Source of the DNA: Ceratodon purpureus
Taxonomy: Eukaryota; Streptophyta; Bryopsida; Pseudoditrichales; Ditrichaceae
Assembly: GCA_014871385.1 (NCBI GenBank)
Contig: CM026423.1
Span: 10,161,952-10,225,951 of the forward strand
Reading direction: 5' to 3'
Length of the DNA stretch: 64,000 nt
A program made the translations under genes and the position numbers. Positions 12,942-24,997 of the stretch are shown in pieces (the stretch's first letter is position 1; the number at the start of each line of letters is the position of its first letter). Under the pieces are notes generated by a model. That model ran no database searches. It saw only the letters and a program-made list of their open reading frames with translations, and was not told the origin of the DNA.

Positions 12942-13566
12942 GCATTCATCAACACTGGAGAGTGGTGGCCCAAATTTGGTACCTGCAGGAACGGGGTTCA
13001 GAGCTCACTCGCACGGCTAGGGACCCAAGGCCTCATCTGCTGCTTCTAAGTTCTGATGCGCTGCTCCATTTGGGTTTCATTTTATGGCAGGCGATTAGCG
13101 TTGGTTTGAGTTCCGGAGAAGCCTAAGGTTAGGGTTCCTGCTTAAGCGTATGGTAGTTAGTTGGTAGTGCGCGCATCTGTTGATCGATTCGTGTAGTGGA
13201 GTGGAGTGGATTGGTTAGTTTGGCCAAGCAAGCAGGACCAGTTGGGTGTCATTCCTCATCACGCACCCGTTTGCTCCGTAATCTTAGCTGTGAGGGGATT
13301 TTACTTGGGAGTCGATCATGAAATCTGGATGTATGTCAGTTATGTTCTTTTTGGCAATGTTGTGTTAGATGTATTGCTGATATCACTGTGAGGTGTTGCC
13401 TCTATATGGTTTGCACGTCAAGCTAGGATTTTGATCTACTTGTTTCGTACATTGGATGTCTCTTGTTAGATGGCAGGTTTTTGGCAAGTTTTTGTGCGAT
13501 TACCGGCCTCTGTTCGTTTCCCAAGCTTTTTCTAATGTCTCTGAGTGATTGACTGTTATGATGCAG

Positions 13567-14019
13567 GCGACGGGAAGGAGGGGGTGCAAGCGAAGATGAT
13601 GACGATGGCTATGGTAGCGAGCTAGAGGACGAGGATGGATTGGAATTGGGGGGTAAGCTCGAGGGATGGATTCTTTTTCTCTGATGTTTGGTTGAAATTT
13701 ATTGCCGTTTGCGTTCATGTGAGCAGGGCTTTTTTTTTTGGCGTCTACATGCTTAATATCTAGTTGTTTCATTCGTTGTGTGCGTCCTTAACACCCAAGA
13801 GCATTACGTAGTTCTCGACGGGCATTTGTTCACAGAATGTGATGATTATATTTGGATTAGTTCCTTTTTTTTTTGAGAATAATCAGCAGTGTTATCGAAT
13901 TATGAGTACTCACAAGCGACAGCGTCTATTGGCAAATTGTGACGAATTGATTGTGGAACCTGCTTGCAGATATAGAACCTCAGCCGCCTCTTTCTAGGGA
14001 ATTGAAGAAACGACTGAAT
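13567..14019 (+). other. Candidate upstream coding exons of the SUB1-like gene
   Basis: Two segments, 13567-13652 (after TGCAG, before GTAAGC) and 13970-14019 (after TTGCAG), splice in one open frame. They encode an acidic peptide, RREGGGASEDDDDGYGSELE..., followed by IEPQPPLSRELKKRLN. Without a further intron this frame stops at 14083-14085. A GT-AG intron at 14020-14099 (80 nt, weak donor, good pyrimidine-rich acceptor) would join it in phase to TLNKLASYTEYEGATM and the main ORF. The start codon of such a form was not identified. Confidence 0.4.
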
Positions 14020-14144
14020 GTTCTGTGTTGTTGCTTGGAGACTAGGGAGATAATGTCGCAGAGGTTTGATTGGCAACTTCTTTAGTTGTCTGCTGTCAGA
14101 CGCTCAATAAACTGGCCTCTTATACGGAGTACGAGGGTGCCACG

Positions 14145-15818
14145 ATGAAGCTTCTAGAGGGGCCTACTTTAGAAAGTGAGAGCATACTTGACAGACTTAA
14201 TTTCTTGCAGAACTTTCGTACGGAAAGGCTCGGACAACGTGCGGTGCAAGTGATTGAGGATGTGTGTTTTGGCTTCTTCGTTCTTTCGGTGGTCATTTTT
14301 ACCGTAATTGCCATCGTGTACAAGCCCCCCGACCCATGGTTTCAGGGGCAGAAGGCCTACAATAGCCACTTCAACAGCGTCGGGAACTCCACGTTCCACC
14401 CAGACGATTCTGTGCTCATCACAGGAGACGATCTAAATGTAAGTTCAATAAGTGCCCCTGATCTGATCTCACTCCCTCCAGCGATAAATGCGACTAGTAT
14501 AGATGAAGTATCTGTGCAACGGGGTTGCAATACCTCCGCCCCTTGGACTTGTTCAGACCTAGGGGTGAGGTTTGCTGTTGAAGAGATGAATGCGCTGCAT
14601 TTCCCCGAGCTCATCTTCTACTCGTACCGAATTGTCCCGGGCAGCTCAGAGGGTCAATGTGATGTAGCCTGGAAATACCGACCCATCAACATTACCACTC
14701 CACGGATGTATACAGATTACAGGAGGTTTTTTCTGGTCAGATATGATGACTGCAGATTTGAGGTGAAGAAGATAGGGAAATGGCATTCTGGTGTCAACGC
14801 ACGGCCGGAGAGAGTGGCAGGTGGAGGAGCTGGAGATCAGGGAAATTCTGGTGGTTTGGGCATCATGGATTCAGATACTGCTTTCCGGCAGGGGAAATAC
14901 TTGTACTACACACGTGGAGCCCATGACTGTGAGAGCATGGGCCAGTACACCTGGGGTCTTCTCTGTGCGCTTGGTGAGGCGCGGTATCTTAATCGGACAT
15001 TTGTAATGGATTTGGATGTTTGCCTCTCGTCAGGGTATTCTACTAGTTCTCTGCACAAGGTTGAGCCAGGAAAGGATTTCCGTTTCTATTTTGACTTGGA
15101 GCATCTTGCAAACGAGACTTCTATTCTCGAGAAACGCAGTTTCGAGGAGCAGCTTCTGAAGTGGAACACTCTCACAGAGCGGCATGTCGTCAATCATCAG
15201 ATCGAGCCAGCAGAATTGAAGACTGACATCCACTCTGTCTTGTACAGAGACTTCACAAGAATCAGGGGGAAGACGACGGTTGATAATCTTGACAATTCTT
15301 GGCACAGAGTATGCGAGGGGCAGGTAGAGACTTACATTCAGCGACCATGGAATTTTTTGTGGAAATCGAAACTGTTGATGAATATAGTCAATGCTATCTG
15401 TAACAATTTGGAGTGGGACTTCGACGTTGCTCATATAATCCGGGGTTACAAAGCAGAGAACAACAAGCTTTGGCCCAATTTAGATCGAGACACTTCTCCC
15501 GAAAGCCTTATCGCAAAACTCAAGACTATGATTGGGTTCAGGCGCAAGCTCTACATAGCAACTAACGAACCTTATCTCCATTACTTTGATAGGCTTAGGG
15601 AGCAATTCGAGATTCATATGCTGAGCGATTATAGCCATCTCTGGGCAGAGAACAGTGAGTGGTACAATGAAACCTTGCGCATTGCGGGCCGGCCAGTCGA
15701 TTTTGATGAGCACATGAAAATGATAGTTGACACAGAAATGCTGTACAGGGGAAAGAAGAGGGTTGAGACATTCAATGACCTTACTAAAGACTGCAAGAAT
15801 GGGGTTGGTAGGTGCTAA
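14145..15818 (+). CDS. SUB1-like / plant O-fucosyltransferase-fold protein
   Basis: A single-exon body of 557 residues if translation starts at ATG 14145. A membrane segment lies at about residues 45-65 (FGFFVLSVVIFTVIAIVY), giving a type II Golgi-like layout with a long lumenal domain. The text YYTRGAHDCESMGQYTWGLL, TFVMDLDVCLSSGYS, KDFRFYFDLEHL, VQRPWN-type QRPWNFLWKSKLLMNIV, HIIRGYKAENNKLWPNLD, RKLYIATNEP and the C-terminal GKKRVETFNDLTKDCKNGVG match the plant SUB1 (SHORT UNDER BLUE 1) group, distantly related to GDP-fucose O-fucosyltransferases. SUB1 is reported to act in cryptochrome/phytochrome signalling; enzymatic activity is not established. In-frame sequence upstream of 14145 (NKLASYTEYEGAT) also looks coding, so the true start may lie in an earlier exon. 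Confidence 0.85.
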   Translation: MKLLEGPTLESESILDRLNFLQNFRTERLGQRAVQVIEDVCFGFFVLSVVIFTVIAIVYKPPDPWFQGQKAYNSHFNSVGNSTFHPDDSVLITGDDLNVSSISAPDLISLPPAINATSIDEVSVQRGCNTSAPWTCSDLGVRFAVEEMNALHFPELIFYSYRIVPGSSEGQCDVAWKYRPINITTPRMYTDYRRFFLVRYDDCRFEVKKIGKWHSGVNARPERVAGGGAGDQGNSGGLGIMDSDTAFRQGKYLYYTRGAHDCESMGQYTWGLLCALGEARYLNRTFVMDLDVCLSSGYSTSSLHKVEPGKDFRFYFDLEHLANETSILEKRSFEEQLLKWNTLTERHVVNHQIEPAELKTDIHSVLYRDFTRIRGKTTVDNLDNSWHRVCEGQVETYIQRPWNFLWKSKLLMNIVNAICNNLEWDFDVAHIIRGYKAENNKLWPNLDRDTSPESLIAKLKTMIGFRRKLYIATNEPYLHYFDRLREQFEIHMLSDYSHLWAENSEWYNETLRIAGRPVDFDEHMKMIVDTEMLYRGKKRVETFNDLTKDCKNGVGRC

Positions 15819-18800
15819 CAAAGCAAAGCGAACGGAATGTTTGATGCCTTGGAGGACCTTGCCGCTTGTCAGATGCTTGAGACACTAGATTACAATCTGT
15901 CCTATAGCTCTTCAAACTGAAGGTCTAAGTAACTCTAATTCTGATACAAAAATACTCATTACGGATTGATCCTTCGGACTTATAGTCATGCTCATTGGTG
16001 AGCAACTGAGCTTCTACTAGGGATCAGTAAAATTTTACAAGAACACTGGTGATACCAGGGGTTCAGATGACTGGTTGATACTAAATTTGTCTCCAGCCTA
16101 AGACATATATGATTCCTATGATCTTGTCATCGATGACCCCCCTGACTTCCAGTAAGTTGCGTTCTGTCTTCGCAACTGATGATACATTTCCATGCTCTTA
16201 ACCGGAAGAGAATTCTGTAGAGTAGCAAACTGTGTGTACTGCCTTAAGAGTTGTGTAGGTTTGCAATCGGAGATCTGAACGCTGGCTTCGCAGAGACGTT
16301 GTTTTGGATATGGAAATGCTTATGTTCGGTTAGTTGATAACCAACGGGAAGGTCCAGACCTCGCTCGATGAAGATTATGAGCAGTATTAGTATTGGTTGC
16401 TTCATGGGACCGCACCGAGACATTGTTGCAAACAAAGTGCTGAACTTCCCTACGACATGGAGGTGTGGCATATCAAGATTGTATTGAGTTTATGAGACTG
16501 GGCTCAACAGAAATGCATAGAGCATGGAGGAACTCAGGCTGGTTCTTTCATGCCGAGACCGATCGCATGAAACATGGCCACTCGCTTGCAGAGGAATCAA
16601 CACATTGATGCTGCCAGTTGCAACATTTACTGGACTGGGTTCGAGTATTACTTTGTGCAGGTCAAAGTGGCGGAAGTTGTAGGATGTCAATCCAACCTTC
16701 ACCTATATGTGGGAGTGATAATTGAAAGAATTTGTCATTGGTAGTGAAATTGGGCATTGAGAATCATCGTGATTTCATTGCTTGGCCGGATGGTTTGATT
16801 GACAAGTTATATCTTTGGAATGACCATTAGAAGCAATGATTTAAAGTTTCGAGCCACAGAGGGTCAGCCTTGGGGTGTCCGCCTCAAATTGAGCAATTGA
16901 TCAATGTTACCTTTACTTGTTTTGAGTAATTCATGGGTATATGCCCAAGTGTCCATACGGATGAAAATCCATTAAACGAGAAAGCTTAGGCTGCAAACAG
17001 TTCAGAAAGTCAAAATTCTGTACAGACAGAATGATACAAGCTATTGAAGTATAGAGTAAAATTGAAACAATTCCTAGATCACATCAAACTAATCCACTAA
17101 CATAAACTCAATGCAATACTCAGTAATGATGACTAAACACATGATTGGCACACATCCATTACTAAATCTCTATTAAGAACTCCTCTTGGAAGCATAAGCG
17201 AGAGGGATCCGAAGTAGAAGCACTAATCACATTTTCATCAAAGTAGAACGGGTCCAATTCAACCATCTCATTTCCTCCAAGGGCTGGTGCTCGCACAGTG
17301 TTCTAATTCATCTGGTTTCATCCACTATGAATATATTGCCTTTAGCATTCATTACATTCCCATCAACATTTGTCAAAGAGTCTGCCGGAACCAAATTTGT
17401 GGTGTTGCCCGCACACTACATGTACGAAAATTGCACTAAGAACGCATCTTGACTTCCTTCCAACGATAGCAAGTGTGCATCATGCAAAGATCCACAATTT
17501 GTGTAGATGGTCTGCCAGGCATGAAAGAAGATGGGAAGAGCAACTTTTAAGATCATGCAATTAAAGATCAAGTAAAGATCAGGTAATTTAGGAGAGAAGA
17601 GAGTCAATGTATAATGATGTACCTTTCAGGGACTCAAGTCTCCACAATCCATTGTCTTAAGCATATTGAGCAACGATTGTTACAGTCGCATTTATACGAC
17701 AACTTCGTTTAGCACTACAGCAATCTTGGAATTGTTCCAGTGAGCACCAAAATTCTCATTTACTTTCAGTTTCCTCTTTTACTTTACTTCTCAAGTTTCA
17801 TTTTTCTTATTCATTATGTTGTGCACATATACCATATTGTTTGGAAAGACCAGAATCGCTTACTATAAAGTACACCTAAAGCCATATGTCTTTTATATGC
17901 ATGGTGAAGGGGTGCTTCTGCCCCCTGGAGATAACATGTCTGTGAAGGTTTACTTTCTGTCCGTGGCCCACTCCATGGGTGCAGAGTGAAATTCCCCGAG
18001 CAGTTCAAGACAGAGATGCCGTTCCGAAAGGGAAGACCTGCTCCGGGGCCTGTCCAGTGGCGTAGAAAGTTTGATTACCGGTCCCCGAGCAGTAGCTTGC
18101 TACAGCGCAGCCATGCAACCCCACCCGCAAGGGTGAACAGAATGGGGATTACTCTCACCATGCCTACTTTTTGAAATTTATGGTAGGTTCTTATTTTTGA
18201 AATTTATGGATTTTTCTACTTGTTGAACAACTCCAAATTTTTTGCACTACCCCTCAAATATTTTTGAGATTTTTTTAATCTTTTTTAAAAACTAATATTT
18301 GAAGTCCTCTGTAGTAGAAAAAATTCATTACATGAGGATGCAAAAGTTTATCACTCTTTTCTGTAAAGATGTAAAAATTTAAAATTTAAAATTTTTTAAA
18401 ATAAAATAAAATAAATCTTTATTACATAAAAGTTAGATTTTTATTTTTTTCTCTTCTTTTTTTCTACTTTAAGAATAGATGTAAACCTTTGTTTTGATCG
18501 TGTAAATTCATATTCTAATTAAAATTTATTTTTCAAAAAATAAATTATCAAAAATATGAAATAAGTAAAAAGCAATAATATGAATCCATGTTCTTTTTAC
18601 AATTCTTTTTAAAATACTACACCTTTTTTGTCAACTTGCTAACACAGCTACAAAAAGCAGAATGAGAACATGGATGTACTACCTTTAACTTTAGTTTTAT
18701 AGCATTCCATTTAACTAGACAAGTCTTTAATTGAGAAGTTCTTAAAAGCCATCATTGTCGTTTTAACTTTAGTAGTGACTATATACACTCCAAAGCGCAA

Positions 18801-19976
18801 AGTTCTTGAGAGCCTTTAACTCATCCAGTTCTAATTGGTTACTGAAAGTTTTTGGCTTAGGTAATAATCTTACACACTGTGATAATCTCTAACTAAACCT
18901 TAGTTGCAACATAGATTATCATCTGAACATAAGACTAAAACCTCTAAAACATAAATACCTACTCTTCATGAAAAGAATACAATCATCAATCTAGACAATG
19001 ACAATTGTAGTTTACTTTTAATGGAATGTATTCTAATGGCCACCAGTCATGCCACACTAAGAAGCTTCTTTACACCAAATCCAAGATGTACGGAAGAAAT
19101 AACAAAGACTATGATGTACTTTGATGTTCTCTGATGAATGAGATGCGTTCAAGTAAAGACAACAATCTCAATACTAAGTTCTATATGCTAATGCATAAGG
19201 ATCCACTAGATGGCAAAGTCTGCAATGAGTCTCTTCCAATTGCATCAAGATGATGACCCTCAACTAAGCGTACATCTTATCAATGTTGCGTCCTTCATAT
19301 CTTTGTCAATTGGCTCTTGTTGTCTAACTCTCGTGCATCTGTTCTTCATATATAGACCAATTGACTTCTTTTTCATTGTTTCAAAGCCAACTTACTTATG
19401 CCTCCCATCAACATTGATTTGCAAATTTTGTACACAAACACCATCTATTTGTGAAACTTACATAGCTTGCATGGTTGGGCGTTAGCCTTGGCACTTTGTA
19501 ATATAGTCCTTCAACTCTTCTTAGAAACCTTGTGAGATGAATTGTTGAGAGCAAGGTAATCAACCTCCATTCTTTAAAAGTAGATAGTAATGCAATTCTG
19601 AAGCCCATGACTCTTACCCAATAAAACCGTTCATCACATATTGTTCACTTTTTCTCTCATTAGTAGATATTTATCATAAAAACTTGCTATTTGTTATGCC
19701 CAATGTTCTTTCAACAATTGCACGTTCACCACCATCACGTAGCAATCATTAATTCATTACATTTCTATTCTCAAATATTGACAATGAAAGCTTCTGCAAC
19801 TGTGATGCCTAATTCAACTCAAAATAATGTTGCAACATTAAAATTATTCTCAAAGTGCCATTGAATTCTTAAAAACAAACATGAATTTTGATTTATTATA
19901 TTATCTTCTTCTTTTCCAAACAATTGAGAGTCATAGAAGAGTTTGGTTGTCCCATTACATTCAACGTGTAATGACT
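15819..19976. other. 3'UTR of SUB1-like gene and a long AT-rich gene-poor spacer
   Basis: About 4.2 kb without a supported gene. 15,819 to roughly 16,200 may be 3' UTR. 18,170-18,640 is very AT-rich. Short ORFs such as 19210-19485 have no recognisable domain. Degenerate repeats are likely but could not be assigned. Confidence 0.45.
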
Positions 19977-20554
19977 TTAACCCCTAAAGTTCCTTGACTA
20001 TGTTTCCAAAAAACTAGTCAAAAACTGCCATTTCTGTGTCATAGGGTGTGTAGGAAAAAAAATTGTTATTTTTGGAACTTTAACCGTAAGATCTTGTAAG
20101 AAACTATTATTAGAATGTGAAGTAAAAAAATGAAGAACTTTGACCGTACGGATTGCTAGAGATTTGCATTTAAAGTTAAAAAAATTATTTTTTTCAAAGG
20201 TGCCCGAGAGGATCAGCCATGTTTGACTGCTTATGGGATGAGATTTTTGCACTATGAAGATTGGGGTTTTTTGAAATTCAGCTTCCTCTATATGTAAGGT
20301 ACCACTCTACCAAAAATGGAACAATTTGGAGAATTAGAACTTTGAGTAAAAAATGCTGCAATCCGAACGTGTTCAAAGTTTTCCACAATCAAAGTTTTTT
20401 TGTTTTAATTTTTTTTCTTATAGAGATTATGAAAAAAACAAAATCCAAACGGTGAAATTGTCAATAATAACATTTCATATGAGGGGGAAAAAAAATTAGA
20501 AAGTAAAAATATACGGAATACAAACTAACAATGGAAATACAAATTTTTGTAAAT

Positions 20555-20935
20555 TATAGAGGGAGGGCAGGGTCTGAAGGGCCGGCTAGGGCGACTCCAG
20601 CGGGGAGTAGCCAGGGCCCTGGCCTCCTGACCCCGGCCCCCCACTCCCCCGGTGCCCACTGCTGTGAACACCCCCCTCCTACATTGCCACCCTGGCCCGG
20701 GCCCGCGGCCCGCTGCCAGACCCCGCCCCGCCCTCGCCGCCCCACCCCTACCGCCACGCCTCGCCCTGATCTCCCCGCCCGGCCCTGACAGGGTGCCTCC
20801 CTTGCAGCCGCGCAAGGCTAGCCCTTCCCCCTATGCCCGGGGCCCTCCACCTCATTGCACTCCTTCCATGGTCCTCCACCTCATTCCACCTCAATTGCGT
20901 CATGGCCCTAGACCCGCCGTTTAGGGCCTCTCTCT
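20555..20935. other. GC-rich sub-terminal arm (left) of the piggyBac element
   Basis: Sharply bounded C-rich sequence within AT-rich surroundings. ORFs here in several frames are compositional artefacts (Pro/Gly/Arg-rich). Its GAGGGAGGGCAGGG start recurs inverted near 24722-24740. Confidence 0.6.
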
Positions 20936-21234
20936 TCCAAAGTCACCTAAATGCGTCTCTGTACCAAAAGAGTTGGCTGTAAGGGATCAAAACCACTCCA
21001 ATTTCTCCCCATTGAACTCTATAAAAGCAAATTGAACCAATTTTTTGGCATTGTGGATTCGTTTGTAATTACACTCGTATTTTAGTTAGTGTTTTACACT
21101 AAACACTTGTTTTTGGTAAAGAAAAAATAAAGAAATAAATAAAGTACATATAAAAATGTATACATATATACACATAAGGGCATAACGTTTCATACGACGA
21201 CAATGATGATAACGAACTTGTAATGAACAAAAAA

Positions 21235-24067
21235 TCAAAGAAATTGTAAAACACTTACATTACCGAGATTTTGAATCCGAAGCGCCTCATGGTACTCTTC
21301 AAAACATGTTCCACTCTTGTAACACATGAACTTGTTATCGCAAGATGGGCAATAGTAATGAGGCCGCTTTTCCTCTTGAGATTTGGACTTGTTGCAAACC
21401 ACACACGGTAATCTCCTCTTCGAATATAAAGGAAAGCATAATCCCTGTCTCCGTGGCGGAGGAATCATATCACCGTCGTCACGTCCGGTCCATGCATGTA
21501 GTAATGCCTCACACAACTTGGTCCTGAACTGTAAATGTGTAATCGGTCTCCTAATTGGTGTAGCACGTTTGCATTTGTCAACATAGATCAAAAACATATT
21601 GACAACGGTCATATCCAGTAGAAAAAAGAATACGCGATGCCACCACTTATGCGACCTGTTCTGAGTACAATACGATGCCCGTAGTTGGTCAGCTACATCT
21701 ACACCACGCATGTGAGTGGTATACTCCAAATGCATTGGAGATGTGGGAATATCCTCTCGAATTGCCCCGTTCCTGCGCGGTACGGTCGGCACAAGAAAAC
21801 CCGGAGCAATTGTTGGCTGCGCATGTGTGGACAAAAGTAGAACAGGTTTCTTGTCCTTCCAAACCACGGATGACATTTGCCGTGACTCATGCATTCTCCA
21901 ATCCATCCAACCTTGCTCCTTATTTTTGTACAACTTTGTATTCTTCAATACAAGCGGTACACCAATACGGTTTGACCTCATAGTTCCTCTGGCATAAATA
22001 TGATTTGCTAAAAGATCTTTGAGTAGACCCACGCTTGTGAAAAAATTATCCATGGCTATAACATGACCTTTTCCCCCAATATTCGATGTCAACTGTACGA
22101 CCACATTGTGAGCAAGCTTGGGCTCTCCCCGTGCCATGCGATGTTCCTCCTGCACTACTGGACTCTTCCCACAATATATGGAGAAATTCCATACGAACTT
22201 CGAAGCAGAGCATGCCAAACACCAGACTTTGACCCCCCATTTCTGTGGTTTCTGAGGCATATACTGACGCAAGGGACAATACGATCCCTTGTACCGTATC
22301 ATCATTTCATCAATAGTACAGAATTGTCCCAATGACCATGCGCCTTGACATTTCTCTCGAATGCTGTCTACTAACCATTGAACTTGCCCCAACTTGTCAT
22401 AACCGGGTAGCCCTTTCTCACTAACATACGTTGTAGGGTCACTGATATGTAGACACTTGGTCAAAACAATGAAGCGAGCACGAGTCATAACCTTCGAAAT
22501 AATTGAGCAGTGGAAAATCGAACCTTTATTATGCCAATAAGACTTTATATTCGGTTGACGTTTCATACCCATATAAAGCCAAATCGCCAAGAATGCTTTG
22601 AATTCACAAATTGTAAATTCTTTCCACCCCATTCCGCCCATCGTATTTCCATCGCTGCGAATCTCCGTCGCATACCGATTAGTCTCCCGTACAATATCCC
22701 GTAAAATCTCGTGAGTCCAAAATATCTCAAACAATTGCAGCATTGATGGAAATGTCCTTCCATCAAATACCGACAGTGATACACCATCAAATTCCACAGG
22801 CTCCGGAACATAGGTGAAATGTGTCTTATTCCATGTCACATCACGGTATAAATATTTCACACTACTAGGATCCCCCAACTCTTCATCGTCATTTTCCTCA
22901 TCACTAAAAAATAAATCATCCTCCTCTTCATCACTTCCAGTCTCCAACTCCGGTACAACAAAATTTGGAACCCTCTCTCTCCGCCGTGCCATGGGAATTC
23001 TTTCTCTCCCAACCCATGCTCTCCCCTCCATCCTCTCTGATTCTGCATTTTCCCCATCCCCCCAAGCAAACGTTGCCCCCATCCCCCCCATCGCCCCTTG
23101 CCCCCATTGCCCCGCCCCTTGCCCTCCCAATACCCCATCCAGATGGTGCTGCGGCCCCAACTCCTCCCCAGTACCCTCCCCTCCCCCCAACCCTCCCCCC
23201 ATACCCTCCACCCTACCCGATACCCAGTCCATACCCTCGGGAAACACTACCCCCCCGACCATACCCTCCGCCCTCTCTGATATGACCCCCATACCCTCGG
23301 GACCCCCACCCATACCCTCGGGACCCCCGTCCATACCCTCCTGACCCCCGCCCATACCCTCGGGGCCTCCTTGACTTCCCAGCCCATTGGGATTCACCCC
23401 CGCCTCTCCTGCGATGCAGGCTGCCGACGCCGCAGTGGCTGCGACTGCCGCCGCAGTGCCGAATGCACTCTCTGCTTCCACCTCACCTGAAGTCCCTCCT
23501 ACATCTCGTATTGGTCTTTGGTGCTTTTTTTTTTTCTTCATTCTTGCATCATATTTCTCCACATTGTAATCTGTCTCTTCCGGCCATAATAATTCCTCCA
23601 AACATCTCCCCTCTTCATATGCATAGTCACCATCTTCGAAACTGTCTTCTGAAAGTTCCTCACATGAACTTTCTCTCCCAATATTGTCTAGACATTCTTG
23701 AGAATCAAAGAAATCGTCATTCTCCTCTCCTATTGCTGAAAACAATAATGTGTAAATGTCGTCTTCAGTATCTAGAGGTTCTATAGGAAGTGTGGATTGA
23801 GGAATTGGAGGTGCATGTGGAGGAGGAGGTGAATGTACAGGTGAAGGTGGGTGAGGGAGGAGTGCATTAGAAGAAGACAATTGTAGGCCATGTAACCTAC
23901 TGCTACGTCTTGGAGCCTCAAGGAAGCTCTCCTGCAAACATAAGACACAACAATTTGTGAGAAATGGCTTCTAATCAGTAACTCAAGCATTGTGAATACA
24001 TAACTCTACCTCTCAAGACATCACTCACCTCCTTCCCTCTCCATGAGTTAGAGCGTTTGCGTGGCAT
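21235..24067 (-). CDS. piggyBac transposase (DDE_Tnp_1_7 family)
   Basis: Cuts and pastes DNA at TTAA sites. Two exons: 24067-24029 (ATG, MPRKRSNSWRGKE) and 23931-21235, giving about 911 residues. The N-terminal third is low-complexity: proline-rich, acidic, then Gly-rich tandem PEGMGGG units at about residues 200-260. The catalytic domain starts near residue 375. The three expected aspartates are visible in CTIDEMMIRYKGSY (about D554), VIAMDNFFTSVGLL (about D641) and HMRGVDVADQLRASY (about D758, with D761 nearby). The C-terminus has the cysteine-rich zinc finger CVVC...HYYCPSC...C...C...H. The last codons overlap a GTAAGT (NLGN|VSVLQFL), so one more short exon is possible. No frameshift or internal stop is seen. 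Confidence 0.93.
23180..23375 (-). repeat. Minisatellite inside the piggyBac transposase ORF
   Basis: Degenerate tandem units of about 15-24 bp built on CCCATACCCTC on the plus strand. They encode EGMGGG/PEGMGGG-type repeats in the N-terminal linker of the transposase. Confidence 0.8.
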
Positions 24068-24329
24068 TGTAATGTCGTACAATCTACTAGTGCTTCACAC
24101 AAGAAGAGAAATGCAAGTGTGAGAGAGTGTTCTCTTGAGTTCATTATATAATGCTCCATGTTGATGTAGAGTGTTTTTATTTTTTTGGGGAAATTTTGTG
24201 AATATAATCAATTCTTATCACACAAGTGTCATGTTAGGGAAGAGGATTCTGGGCGGAATTTAATGTTTAGTTAAAATTAAGCACACATGAATGTGTGAAG
24301 ATTTGTTGTGTTGCATACAGACAGTGTAC

Positions 24330-24745
24330 ATAACTGCAGGAGGCGCAGCCCCGCAGCCATGTACACTGCCCATGCTCCCACGACCATGCCATGACCCCCC
24401 CCCCCCCCCCCCGCCCCACTCTTCCCCAAACCCGCAGGGTCCCCGCCAACCCATCACTGCCACAAGGCGTAGTCCACGGGGGCAAAGGCGGGCCCCCCGC
24501 CTACCCTCCAGCTCGCCCGACTGGGGCTCTGGGCGGGGCGAGCCCCGCGATGAGGCCCACGGTGAGCCCCAGACCGGGCACCGCAGCAGCACAGCCTGGC
24601 CGCGACGGCTGTGCCTGCACCCCGCTCCGTCGCCCCCGCCCCGCTCTCTCGGTCCTTCTCCCGCCCCGCTCCCTGCAGTGGCCGTTGGAACCCACGCCGC
24701 CCCCTTTGGATTTTTGGGTGTGTGACCCCTGCCCTCCCTAAAAAG
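24330..24745. other. GC-rich sub-terminal arm (right) of the piggyBac element, with poly-C tract
   Basis: Includes a run of about 18 C at 24393-24411 and CpG-rich sequence. Its outer edge carries the inverse of the AGGGAGGGCAGGG word found in the left arm. Overlapping ORFs are not credible. Confidence 0.6.
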
Positions 24746-24997
24746 TCCACCCTCTCCTCGAAGCTCATTGGAGGAGAAAGGTTGCCCCAATTTCAATCTG
24801 AGCAGCTTTTCTAGCTCAGACCCTCATATCTTTTGCGTCGAGTGTCCGATTTTAAAAAAAATTACACCCACACGTAGCTCTTCTTATGGCCTACCTTCAA
24901 TAAAATTTTGAAAAAATCACAATTCAAATTGCAACCGCAGGTACATGCCCAAGTTTCAAAAAAGCCCATTCTAGGACTATGGTCCTTTAGGGGTTAA

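Larger units (their letters stand above)
10114..13566. other. Intergenic: AT-rich stretch, microsatellites, probable 5'UTR exon(s) of the next gene
   Basis: No gene supported. 10,650-11,330 is AT-rich. 11,500-11,960 and 12,430-13,000 are rich in simple repeats. A 17-bp inverted repeat brackets 11977-12390. The GC-richer 12,700-13,140 stretch may hold the promoter and first untranslated exon of the SUB1-like gene. Confidence 0.45.
19981..24993 (-). mobile_element. piggyBac-family DNA transposon, apparently complete
   Basis: A 5,013-bp element flanked on both sides by TTAA (19977-19980 and 24994-24997), the hallmark target duplication of piggyBac. Terminal inverted repeats begin CCCCTAAAG at both ends, followed by imperfect similarity containing a CTATG/CATAG word. 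It contains an intact minus-strand transposase (21235-24067). GC-rich arms at about 20555-20935 and 24330-24745 lie inside the element and share an inverted AGGGAGGGCAGGG word. The left and right ends match a shorter copy at 61998-63288. Confidence 0.93.

Noticed and set aside
20525..20924. Overlapping Pro/Gly/Arg-rich ORFs on both strands
   Set aside because: They are open in many frames only because the DNA is GC-rich; they are part of the piggyBac element's sub-terminal arm.
22814..23344. 176-codon plus-strand ORF
   Set aside because: Antisense shadow of the piggyBac transposase; Pro/Ser repeats reflect the minisatellite.
24260..24814. Long ORFs of up to 178 codons in both strands
   Set aside because: Same compositional artefact around a poly-C tract; no domain and no splice context.
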